DNA from: Colletotrichum lupini
Lineage: Eukaryota; Ascomycota; Sordariomycetes; Glomerellales; Glomerellaceae
DNA length: 64,000 bases
Assembly (NCBI RefSeq): GCF_023278565.1
Contig: NC_064677.1
Coordinates: 4,402,001 to 4,466,000, forward strand
Direction: 5' to 3'
The notes beneath the pieces are model-generated. The model had not been told where the DNA came from and searched no databases. It saw nothing but the letters and a program-made list of their open reading frames with translations. Positions 12,692 to 21,686 of this stretch are shown here, in pieces. Both the position numbers and the translations under genes were made by a program. Every line of letters begins with the position of its first letter. Positions within the stretch are counted from its first letter, which is position 1.

Positions 12692-13790
12692 CCCCCCGAC
12701 GGAGCAATCCGCCGGGGCCGTATTATATATTACGTATTAAGGAAAACTAGGTATAATACGCTCTATACCTAACTACTAACTAAAATAATAGTTAACCGAC
12801 TTAACTATTATCTCCCTTTTATTAATAGCTCCTAACCTTTTATTATATAATTCTAGCTACTTATAGGGCGAGCTTTACTTATTTTAATATATATAAGACC
12901 TCTTAATACTAGCTTACGTAAGTAGCTAGGTTTAATATAATCTATTCTTTTATATAAGTATTATTATTACTTAGGGGGTCCTATAAGAGCTATTTAAAGC
13001 GCCGGCTTATTATTTTAACCCTATATACCTCTGGCCTATTTATTATAATTATTATAACTAAGTTAGTATTGATATACTAAATTATAACGTCCATATTAGC
13101 TTAACTATTTATAGTATTTATACTATTACTTAGCTAAATTCCGTACTATTAAAAATTACTTTACTAATCCTTAGGCGTACTTACGTTAGTTACGATAGCT
13201 ATAGTATTAAACTAGTTAAAGAGGGCGCCTAGCCCGAGAGGGGTAGACTTATTAACGGGCATCTTTAGTAAAGTAGTAGTTTATATATTAATAAGTTTAT
13301 TTAGTAAGTTTGTTTAGTAGATTTATTTAGTAAATTTATTTAGTTTAAATAGAGAGCAGCTTTAGGTAATATTAAAAGTAATAAGGATAAAAAAATCTTT
13401 ATAAGCTTTAGTATAAGTAATAAATATTAGCCTATTTAGCCCTTTTTTTAAAAACCTCTACGTCGTTATTAAAGTTTAGAACCTCTATAGTTAAAGAAGG
13501 CCGCCTCTAACTATTACGGCCGACTATTATAGCTAATTATTATAACTAACCTCTATTATTAACTTTTTTAACTAGCGCTACCGTAGGGTAGCTTACTTAT
13601 CCTGAATTAAATAGTAGTTTTTATATTAAAATTATTATATTATGTTAAGCGCGTACTTAGGATATATTACGCATATTATATAATTAAAAAGTATATTATA
13701 TTATATAACTTCCCTTAAAAGCGTAATCCCGTTAAGGTCGATCTTTTATACTTCTAAAGCCGGAAAAAAACTACTATATAAGCTATTATT
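12692..13790 (-). repeat. R2 repeat, inverted copy
   Basis: This copy begins CCCCCCGACGGAGCAATCCG, the complement of the right end of R2, and ends with the complement of the left end (AAGCCGGAAAAAAACTACTA). It is less mutated than most copies. A short inverted R2 tail lies at 12025-12165, and an inverted R2 head at about 14030-14425. R2 copies therefore flank the gypsy element in both orientations. Confidence 0.75.
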
Positions 13791-15180
13791 ACTTAGAGGG
13801 TAATAAACTTAGCTAAATAAGCGGCTTATAAAATAGTAGTATCGGGCGCCTAATATTACTATTAATCCGTAATTATAAACTTTATAAGAGGGAAAGTTTA
13901 AAAAAAATAGTTTAATAAGATAGTATAAGTATTTACTAATACTATATATTAATACTATATAACCGATATTAAGAATTACCTAAGTAGCTAGTAAAAGTAA
14001 AAATAAAAAACAAATAGAGCTTTAACTAATAATAAAAATAATAAAAATAAAAAGAATTTTTATAAACTTTAGTATAAAGAGTAGCTAGATATTAGCCCTT
14101 TTAGCCCTTTTTTTTTAAAACCCCTCTATGTTATGATTAAAGTTCAGAACCTTTATAATTAAGGGCCGCCTCTAACTTTTATAACTAACTTCTATTATTA
14201 ACCTTTTTAATTAGTATTATTATAAAGTAACTTACTTATTCTAAATTATATAATAGTTTTATATTAAAATTACTATATTATATTAAGTACATACTTAAAG
14301 TATATTATACATATTATATAATTAAAAAGTATACCGTATTATAATTTTTTTTTAAAAGCGTAATCCCGTTAAGGTTGATCTTTTGCGTTTATAAAGCTAG
14401 AAAAAAACTACTATATAAACTTTTTTAAAAAAAAAGGTTGAAAAGTTAGAAAATTTAAAAAAATGGTTTATTAAAATAGTAAGAGTAATTAATAATACTA
14501 TATATTAATATTATATAATTAATATTAAGAACTACCTAAGTAGCTAATAAAAATAGAATATAAAGATAAATATATATATATATATATATAATAAATATAA
14601 ATAAGAAAAAGATTAGTATTATTCTTAATAATAGTAACGAGGGTATTTTTAATATTATATTATTATAAGCTATTGTTACTTAAAAAGGTAACTAACTTAG
14701 CTAAATACTTAATAGGCTTATAAAGTAGTAATATTAGGTGCTTAATATTGCTATTAATAATCCGTAGTTATAAACTTTATAAAAGGGAAAGATAAAAAAG
14801 AGGAAAGAAATTTAAAAAACAATAGTATATTAAAATAGTATAAGTATTTACTAAGACTATATATTAATATTATAAAAGCGATATTAGGAACTGCTTAAGT
14901 AGTTAGTAAAAGTAAAATATTAAAATAAATAAATAATGTTTCTTAAAATACTAATTATAATATATAAATATACTAAACCACTAAACGAAATATTTTTAAA
15001 ACAGAATACTAAATAGTTTTAATTAAATTACTTTTATAAATACTACTTATTAATTATAAAAATAACATAATAGTAGTTAAGTAGCTAGCTTACTTATCAA
15101 CTAGCTCGCTTATCTAGCTAGCTCGCTTATTATGTACGTTAAGCTAAATAATAAAATATTATATTTTAAGAGTTATCAGT

Positions 15181-15849
15181 TATTATTAATTTTGGTAGTG
15201 GTTTAGGTAGGTGGAAACATATTCTCAAAACTGGCTCTCTTTTTTTAACTACCGCGTTCTTAGCACTCTCGAACAGTCTTACCCACGACGCGTAAAACGT
15301 ATCCCCACTAGCCAAGGACGGTGGTGGAGAAAGCTAAGAATAGGGGCTTCCTCTCTCTCCAATCCTCAAATTTCATGTGGCATAGCTCGTACCCGTCAGC
15401 CAGGCTTTGGTCCTTGTAAGCGATCGTTGTTGTTTCATTGGCCGGTGTTTCGTTTGTTGGTGGTCCATCACTAATGTCTGGGCGTATCATGGCTTGAACG
15501 CCCTCGTATGAGAGCGGGACCGCAAGAGGCGAAGGGGCGATGTGTGGCACAGAGTCGTGTTTTTGTCTTACGCTTAGGCTCGCCCAGGCAACGGCATTTC
15601 GTTCTCGAGAACCTTCGAACCTCACTCCCTCGTCTTCCGACTCGTTTCGAAGCTCATTTTCAGCGTATTTTGTTTTCCACGCTCGTGCACGGCGATTTCG
15701 CAATCTCACCATGACTGGCTGAAAACGTTTCCATTCACTCTCGTTCAATACTACTTGCTTTTCTCTGGTGAACTCGCCCGTACTCACTCGTTACTTGCAC
15801 TCTGGCGCCCTGCTTCGACAAAGGATAGACTCGGAATAATTGGGCAATC
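15181..15849. other. Boundary zone between RIP block and gene space
   Basis: Composition changes within a few tens of bases near 15,180 to a normal mix that includes CA and TG. The zone holds one uncertain reading frame (15308-15787, minus) and the presumed promoter of the GH12 gene. No repeat match to the AT-rich block was noticed in it. Confidence 0.6.
15308..15787 (-). CDS. Uncertain hypothetical reading frame, 159 aa
   Basis: This is an uninterrupted frame that opens MSTGEFTREK and is rich in charged residues (Arg, Glu). It has no recognised domain, signal peptide or membrane segment. It lies beside the RIP boundary and divergent from the GH12 gene, so it may be a truncated remnant of an older gene or a chance frame. 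Frames of similar length exist on the other strand. It is listed only because it is the longest frame in the boundary zone. Confidence 0.2.
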   Translation of the reverse strand: MSTGEFTREKQVVLNESEWKRFQPVMVRLRNRRARAWKTKYAENELRNESEDEGVRFEGSRERNAVAWASLSVRQKHDSVPHIAPSPLAVPLSYEGVQAMIRPDISDGPPTNETPANETTTIAYKDQSLADGYELCHMKFEDWRERKPLFLAFSTTVLG

Positions 15850-16945
15850 ATGGCATTTGCATTTTTTTCGACCTTGGGACTCCTGGCCACATTTCAATTG
15901 TCTGGACTTGTAGCTGCGGATTCACAAAATATCGACCTCTGTGGTCAGTCAGACTGGTGGAACTCTACTGAAGTTCCGTATTCATGTGTGTAGCTTTCTG
16001 AATCGACGCAGCTGTTTTCATAACCACGACCGCTGACTGACAAACGCGGCAGTCAATAATAATGCCTGGGGAAACGACAGTTCGGGCTACCAATGCATGG
16101 CCGTCCATGATAATGGCCGTAGCTTCAGTGTCTCCTACAAATGGACCGGAGATGCATCTCTTGTCAAAGGCTACCCGTACATGAAGGCTCATCCGACTAG
16201 GCTCCCTGTCCAGCTATGGAACGTCACTCAACTACAGGTCACAGGGAATTGGCAGACTTACGTTGCTGGCAAAGAAAAGGCCAGTGCTGAGCAGCAAGCC
16301 CAGGCTTTCGATGATGTTTCGCTCTACGCCAACGTTGCTGTCGACATGTTCCTGTCCGATAACAAGGAGAACTCAACCATGGTCGGCGCCCCCATTGAAA
16401 TCATGATTTGGCCCTGGTGGACGCCAACTGTAAAACCACTAGGATGGGCCGAGTCCACTCCCGACAAAGACACCGTCACCATCGACGGCACCCCTTTCTC
16501 ATTGTACCATGGCTGGAATGATGGGGGACAACATGTTTTTTCATGGTTGGCTCGCACCAACCTCACCAAGATCGATGCCGACTACGGACCTTTGCTCACC
16601 TATATCTGGAAGAAGGGTATGCTGTCAGGCGCAATATGGCTAGGGCAACTCGAGCTGGGCACCGAAATCAAACACGCCGCTGGCGACATGCACTTTGAAG
16701 CCAGTAACTACACCTTGAAGGTTGTTAGGCAAGGAGATCCAGAAGACAAGGCGACCTCAACTTCCACAACTCGATCTAGTACTAGCCAGACCGCGACGAC
16801 GAAGACAATGATGACGACAGCCGCAGCTGAAGCCGCCACCACTTCTGCGCCGTCTCCTACCAGCACCAATGCCGCGTCTACTTCTTTGCTTGTAGACCTT
16901 TCAACAGTTTGTTGGATCTCGCTCGCCACAGTCTTGTTGTGTTAA
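15850..16945 (+). CDS. GH12 endoglucanase-type enzyme with Ser/Thr-rich tail and probable GPI anchor
   Basis: The proposed joining is 15850-15985 and 16053-16945 (342 aa). The intron runs from GTGTGTAG to GCGGCAG and contains a CTGAC branch site. The protein opens with a hydrophobic secretion signal (residues 1-23). It continues with a glycoside hydrolase family 12 beta-jelly-roll, whose members cleave beta-1,4-glucan or xyloglucan in plant cell walls. Both catalytic glutamates are visible: the nucleophile in EIMIW (about E161) and the acid/base in GTE (about E250). GH12 enzymes are usually about 240 aa and end near here. This one adds about 60 Ser/Thr/Ala-rich residues and a C-terminal hydrophobic stretch ending LLC, as in GPI-anchored proteins, so it is probably held at the wall or membrane. 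The exact donor site is inferred. It is the first intact gene beside the RIP block. Confidence 0.85.
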
Positions 16946-17570
16946 TATGACCGGCTGCCAGATATGTGTAAAGAAATTCGGCGACCAATTACCTCAGGGA
17001 GTTTATTTATTCTAATCAAGCATATTTTAATCGAAGGTCAACTTTGTCTACAGGGAAACCAGGCCTCGAGTGACGGAAAGTGCTCAGGGGCCCGAATTCA
17101 GTGCCGGATCGATCAACGACGAGGTCGTAGAGAAACGTACTGTCTTTGTATCAGCCTTTCTGCATTAGGCAATATGGAACGAAGCCAGTGAAGAAACCTC
17201 ACTGTTTGAGCGGGTTCTGGGCGGTATTAAGCTGTCCTAATAGCCTCTGTGCCCTAACCTTCACTCTCAGCCATGCGCGTAGTTATAGATGTGATAATGG
17301 CAGTTTCATTACGATGGGTGGACATGTTGGGCGGCACGATGGTGATGCTCAAGAAATGATGCTTGGTCACTCGCAACCGTTACAACGACACTGGCGCAGA
17401 CCCACGCCTCTTCCCCGCAATGGCAGGTCAGATCTGAAGACATCATGGATTTGAAGGAAATTCAGGAAGTTTTCAGCGTAATTGCTAAAATGCCCTTCCA
17501 AGGCTACCAATTTTGTGCCTAAGCTATAATACACACTCATTTGAACCCATATGATCACCAATGAATGATA
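16946..17570. other. Intergenic, convergent 3' ends
   Basis: This is the 3' flank of the GH12 gene and of the complex I subunit gene. Only short frames without coding character were seen, and no repeat or RNA gene was recognised. Confidence 0.6.
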
Positions 17571-18341
17571 TCATGGGCTAGCCTTTTGTGTACGCTCAGC
17601 TTCAAGCTCCCTCTCAGCCTGCTGATAGTACTTGGCCGTATCAACGCCATGTTGATTGTGGTTGACAAAGTTGAACCAAGGAATAACGCCCATGAACAAG
17701 GCCGAATATCTAGATTGTCGCGCAGCGACGCCTTGCAAGTGAGGAGTCAATCTGCTCTCTCCGTAAAGCGGCTCGCCAGCCTTGACCTTGGAAACCATTT
17801 CCTTCATGTCCAGCTCAACTTCGCGAGCGTTCTCGGTGGCCCCGTAAAACCGCACTGTAAGCCGACCTCGTTAGCATTCTGCGCCCCATGCAACCTTCTT
17901 CATCCGTAAAGGTCGCCCGGATACATATCCTTACAGCTAGAGCGCTGGTAAAAGTATAGAAAGCCACCAGCCACACCAATGGCTCCAGCCAAGCGTAAAG
18001 CCTGAGCCATACCTCCCTTGCCAACGTGGGAAGGAGCAAACTTCTCCAGGGCGAGGAGAGCGCCGGGACCGAAGGCAGCAGCTACAGCACCATGTAGATA
18101 ATCGGAGGGCCTGGCATAGCCGACAACTCTTTTGAAGTGGCTGTAGTCGTTCTCTGTTAGCTTCTGATCCTATGGAGGCTGCGGCGGGCGGGTCGGAGCA
18201 TACGGGTCGTTATCGATGAGCTTTGCGAAGAGAGAGATGTGTCAGCTCATATTTGCCTTTAGATATACATCAGGGTCTTACCGGGTAATCACTCCTCACG
18301 ACCTTGGTCGGAGTGAAAGTCTGCGCTTGTGCGGTAGCCAT
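17571..18341 (-). CDS. NADH:ubiquinone oxidoreductase (complex I) 20.9-kDa-type accessory subunit
   Basis: Exons on the minus strand are 18341-18282, 18220-18204, 18140-17935 and 17854-17571, giving 188 aa. The joins restore the family pattern: SDYPLIDNDPHFKRVVGYAR across a 17-nt second exon, QRSSLRFYGATENAREV across the last intron, and NHNQHGVDTAKYYQQAERE near the C terminus. This is the fungal accessory subunit known from Neurospora as the 20.9-kDa protein, part of the membrane-embedded respiratory complex I of mitochondria. A hydrophobic segment (LRLAGAIGVAGGFLYFY) follows a Gly-rich region. The second exon encodes barely six residues and would be lost in automatic gene calling; the frame TAG read straight through shows an intron is needed. 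It is divergent from csm3 with a shared 375-bp promoter region. Confidence 0.88.
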
Positions 18342-18716
18342 TGTAGCGGACGGCAATGCGAGGCCCGATTGCGTCGATGATGGCCGATAGCTCTATATTC
18401 TCAGCGGTCGATTCAGATGTCGAATTAGATATGAGCGGACGCTGATTGGGGCCAAGCCACTAGATCAGCCTGAGGCAGAACACAGTCCCGAGCACAGACC
18501 AGTATAGGTGTGGCTTTGCACTTAAGTGGGCGCACACATGAACCACCTCCCCGACAGTTGCAGACCCCTGGAGGACCAAGCTGCGCCGACGCGTCGTTTA
18601 ATTGAAGACGCGACCTCGAGTGACATTCCGCGTTTTTCGGAATGCACAAGGCGGCAGCGACTCTTCTTGGGCAGATTCCGCACAACTACGACGGATCGAA
18701 TAGTGAAACTCGAGCG
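18342..18716. promoter_or_regulatory. Shared divergent promoter region, complex I subunit / csm3
   Basis: These 375 bp separate the two divergent start codons, so both genes must take their 5' control from here or from each other's leader. No specific factor site was recognised. Confidence 0.6.
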
Positions 18717-19638
18717 ATGGCTTCCAGAACCGTACCTGAATATGACGATCTCGACGTGTACAATGTTGATGACGACTTCGACGACCCATTCAAATCCCCA
18801 CCGCCCGAGGCGAAAGATGGGAGCACGAACAAAAGAAAGCAGGCCGAAGCCTTGGGCCTTGATGAGGAGGTCGAGGTGGCTAAAAGAGTGCGGGTGCCAC
18901 GCGTAAAGCTGGACGAAGCTCGGTTGGTATCTCATATGCTCGATACTACGAGTTACTGATCTTTGACAGGCTACTGTCAGACAACGGGATACCTAAACTT
19001 CGAAAACGCGCCGGTAACCTCAAGTTCAAGGGCAAAGGACACGAGGTATGCCCGTTCCACCTTCTCCTGCGATTTTGATCCTGTGCTGAGGCGGCATTTT
19101 CTAGTTCTCCGATGCTGCGCGTCTTCTATCCTTTTACCAGCTTTGGCTTGACGACCTCTTCCCCAAGGCGAGGTTTCTCGACGCTCTGAGCATGGTTGAA
19201 AAAGCCGGCCACAAGAGGCAGATTGTACTCAAGCGCATGGAGTGGATCAACGAGGGCAAGCCCAAGCCATGGGATGCAAACGAGGACAGAACAGAAGATA
19301 CGGTGGAAGAGGCACCAGAGCAAACAGCCGAACCCCCCACTGCACCAGTTTCGGCAACTGTCCCTCCACAACAAAACCTGGAAACACCAGAACGTGGAGA
19401 CATACTGGATGTAGAAGACATATACAGTTCAACACCGTTGGCTAGGAAGCAGGATATGGGAGTGTCCGCCTTACAGCCTGAGGAACCCGACGACGACGAT
19501 CTTGACGCGCTCATGGCTGAAGCGGATGGAGCAACCCATGCACAAGCACCAATAGCCCAGGAGCACACCGGCAAGTCAGTAGAGGAAGAGTTCGCAGATG
19601 AAGAAGCCGCTATGGCCGAGATGGACGGGCTTTGGTGA
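18717..19638 (+). CDS. csm3: Csm3/Swi3, replication fork protection complex subunit
   Basis: Exons are 18717-18922, 18970-19045 and 19105-19638 (271 aa). The Swi3 domain (about residues 65-145) reads [20 protein letters not shown], then [21 protein letters not shown], and ends near the [16 protein letters not shown] segment. Csm3 binds Tof1/Swi1 and travels with the replisome, stabilising stalled forks and supporting cohesion and meiotic segregation. The N terminus is acidic and ends in the DDPFKSP motif typical of fungal members. The C terminus is acidic and disordered. ATG 18717 ([11 protein letters not shown]) was preferred to the in-frame ATG at 18642 because homologues begin near it. The first donor must be GTTGGT to keep the frame, rather than the nearby GTATCT. 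Confidence 0.85.
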
Positions 19639-20360
19639 CAGGATCAAGCTTGCAGCAAGTAATTGCTTTATGGGCGACGATGGGGTTAGCACAAGGATAG
19701 ATTGCCTGCATGACGGACGGCACTGGCGCCACGATTCCTTTTTAGATCTACGACGAGCACCATCTTGGTGGTCCGTGGTCTCAAGCAGTCTACTGATGTA
19801 AAGACAACCACCCTTGTGTCGTCAGCATGATTTTGGACATGACAAGGGATAAATAATACAGATACGAGCGAGCTGTCACTATGAGCTGAAGATAGATTGG
19901 GACATGGAAAGAATCATCTGAAATGACATGAACATCATTGGTCGCAAGGCGACGTTTCATTGAATCAACATAATGTTACAGTCCACCGAAATTGTCTATA
20001 CTGACTGGACACCATGCTTGCGCCTGTACACCATTTTCCCATCCCATTCAAGCCAACCGAAAACGCTTCCCATTCTCTTTGGTGTCAGTCACTCCCCGCT
20101 TCCTCTTGGAAGCCGAAACAAACATGTGATTATTAGTTGGTGTTGAGATATCATTCGCCAGATCGGGCGCATGGGCTCTTAGTTGAAGTGTATTCTTGCG
20201 GTTGATTTTCCGCTCTTCAACTCTGAGAACCCATAACAGCGTCAAGAGAACCTCCCTGGACGGCAACGGTGCGCCGACAATCCACGTTGGTGGTGTCTGA
20301 CTGCTATCGCGCTGCGCCGAAGATTCAGCCGACGACCCCCCGATCCGGTCATCGCATCCT
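19639..20360. other. Intergenic, csm3 and hacA 3' ends
   Basis: The two genes converge here. The reading frame of unspliced hacA mRNA continues through this stretch to 20048, so most of it is hacA coding sequence in one isoform and 3' UTR in the other. No other gene was seen. Confidence 0.6.
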
Positions 20361-21686
20361 TCAGACACCAACCGCAATGCCTCCATCGTCGCATCCATGA
20401 GCGGACGCGCCAGAGTGGGGCTGCAGGTTAGGATTCTCTGAAGAGACTTGAGTCTCAGAGTGGGTGAGATCGCGGCCGAATTCCGGGTCCGCTGCGACGG
20501 CTGCGCCATTGACGTCGTCGTGGAGGAACTCGTTGATGTCGAACGGGTCTTGGAGGAAGGTAGAGTCACCAACCAGATAATCGTGTTCATAATCGAGGGA
20601 GTTGGGGGAAGAGAGAAGCCCGCTTTCAAGGACATAGCGATCTGCGTCAAGGGCCGCTGACAAACTGAAAGAATCACTGATGAGGTGACTAGTAGCGTCT
20701 GAAGCTGCAGAAAGAAGACCAAGGTCGGATGCAGAGGGGTTTGAGAGGCCAGCCATGATTGCGGAAGCTCCTCCGACAGATGACACTGCAGGTCGCACAA
20801 CATCGCTGCAGGACGTTGTGTCAGGTCGGAGGTAGACTTCGCAACAGAGGTCTCGGCCGTTGGCTGCTCCTCACCGCCCTCCTCAGTACCCTCAGCGATT
20901 GGCAAGAGTTCTGGAGAGAGCGATGCGGGATTGACAGTGGCGTTGGGTTGAGATGTGGTCATGAGGTCGTCGACGAGGGACTTAGTCTCGTCTAGTGAAG
21001 CTCGGTGGCCGTCGTGGGAGCTGAAGAGCTCTTGAGACAACGTTACAGAGTTCTTGTGTAGGGGGTCGTTGGGAGACGTTGAACGGGTCAACATGCCAGA
21101 GTCACGACGGAACTTGTTCAGTTCATCCACCAGCAACTGGTTTGCTTTGGTGACGTTCTGGAGGGCCGACTCGAGTTCTTTGTTGCGTCGTTCCAAAGCC
21201 TCAACCTCCAGTCGCTTTCGCTCACGGGATGATTGGGCGGCTCGACGGTTGCGAAGAACCCGCTCAACACGGCGTTGTTCCTTTTCGTCTTCTGTCTTGG
21301 CGCGTTTCCTACCAGATGTATTAGATCAGGTGCACAGGAGGGCAATGCTGAGACACATCAGTTATGGCAACTTACCGAGGAGGAAGGTTTGTCTTGGGCT
21401 CAGGAAGAACCTGACCCCATGACTTCCGCTTCTTCGTTTGCTTCTTATCCGGAGATGATGATCCTGCGCCGTCCGGAGCCGGGGTCGAAGCCGTAGATGC
21501 GGGAAGACCACCGTCGTCGTTGAAGGGCGGCGGTGTCATCATATCGGAGGGATCGAGAGTATCATCATTGACGACGCTTGCGTCGCCAAATAGCGATGGG
21601 TATATTTCGCCAGGTGTGGAAACGAAAGACTCGGCAGGCGAGTCCTCGAACTTGATCATTGGTGATGGCTGCTCCCAGGATGCCAT
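20361..21686 (-). CDS. hacA: HacA/Hac1 bZIP factor of the unfolded protein response
   Basis: Exons are 21686-21376 and 21308-20806, then, after IRE1-type removal of 20 nt, 20785-20361 (412 aa, induced form). The basic region contains NRRAAQSSRERKR (about residues 124-136), followed by a leucine zipper. HacA activates ER chaperone and secretion genes under ER stress. The conventional intron (GTAAGT ... GGTAG) lies just before the basic region at PPR/KRAKTED, the usual position. The 20-nt intron lies between two CTGCAG repeats; its removal shifts the frame to a tail (VSSVGGASAIMAG...) with acidic and hydrophobic clusters that resembles active fungal HacA. Without removal, the frame runs on to 20048 and gives 523 aa. 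A long non-coding stretch upstream would suit the long leader known for hacA genes elsewhere. Confidence 0.93.
20786..20805 (-). other. hacA: Unconventional (IRE1-type) 20-nt intron of hacA
   Basis: On the mRNA strand the hexamer CTGCAG occurs twice, 20 nt apart (20811-20806 and 20791-20786). Cutting both at CTG/CAG removes 20 nt (equivalently 20808-20789) and shifts the frame. There are no GT...AG borders. The same hexamer and length are known for hacA genes of filamentous fungi. Removal joins RPA to VSSVGGASAI. Confidence 0.93.
20797..20819 (-). promoter_or_regulatory. IRE1 recognition hairpin, 5' splice site of hacA
   Basis: In the mRNA, ACAACGUC (20819-20812) pairs with GAUGUUGU (20804-20797), with one G-U wobble, around the 7-nt loop CUGCAGC. 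This fits the IRE1 loop consensus CNGNNGN, with cleavage after the third base. The downstream site forms a shorter hairpin: GAC/GUC (20794-20792 with 20784-20782) around loop CUGCAGU. Confidence 0.85.

Larger units (their letters stand above)
1..15180. repeat. AT-rich, RIP-mutated block of nested dead repeats
   Basis: The stretch is very AT-rich, dominated by TA steps, and nearly free of CA and TG dinucleotides; several whole lines contain neither. In filamentous ascomycetes this is the signature of RIP, which converts CpA to TpA in duplicated DNA. No open reading frame of useful length survives. The block consists of several diverged copies of at least three repeat families, described separately. 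It ends sharply near 15,180, where base composition and dinucleotide content become those of normal gene space. It may be a subtelomeric, pericentromeric or dispersed AT-isochore; the window does not show which. Confidence 0.93.

Noticed and set aside
14565..14600. TA microsatellite as a telomere or centromere signal
   Set aside because: It is a short (TA)n tract inside an R1 copy; no telomeric TTAGGG array exists in the window.
1..15180. CRISPR-like or phage-like repeat array
   Set aside because: Repeats are long, diverged and interleaved with a eukaryotic gypsy element; no short regular spacers.
18642..18716. Csm3 starting at ATG 18642 ([10 protein letters not shown])
   Set aside because: In frame, but the extra 25 residues are unlike Csm3 N termini, and the [11 protein letters not shown] start fits better.
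20361..20798. Treating the MRPAVSSVGG frame as a separate gene
   Set aside because: It is the C-terminal exon of the induced HacA form, reached only after the 20-nt excision.
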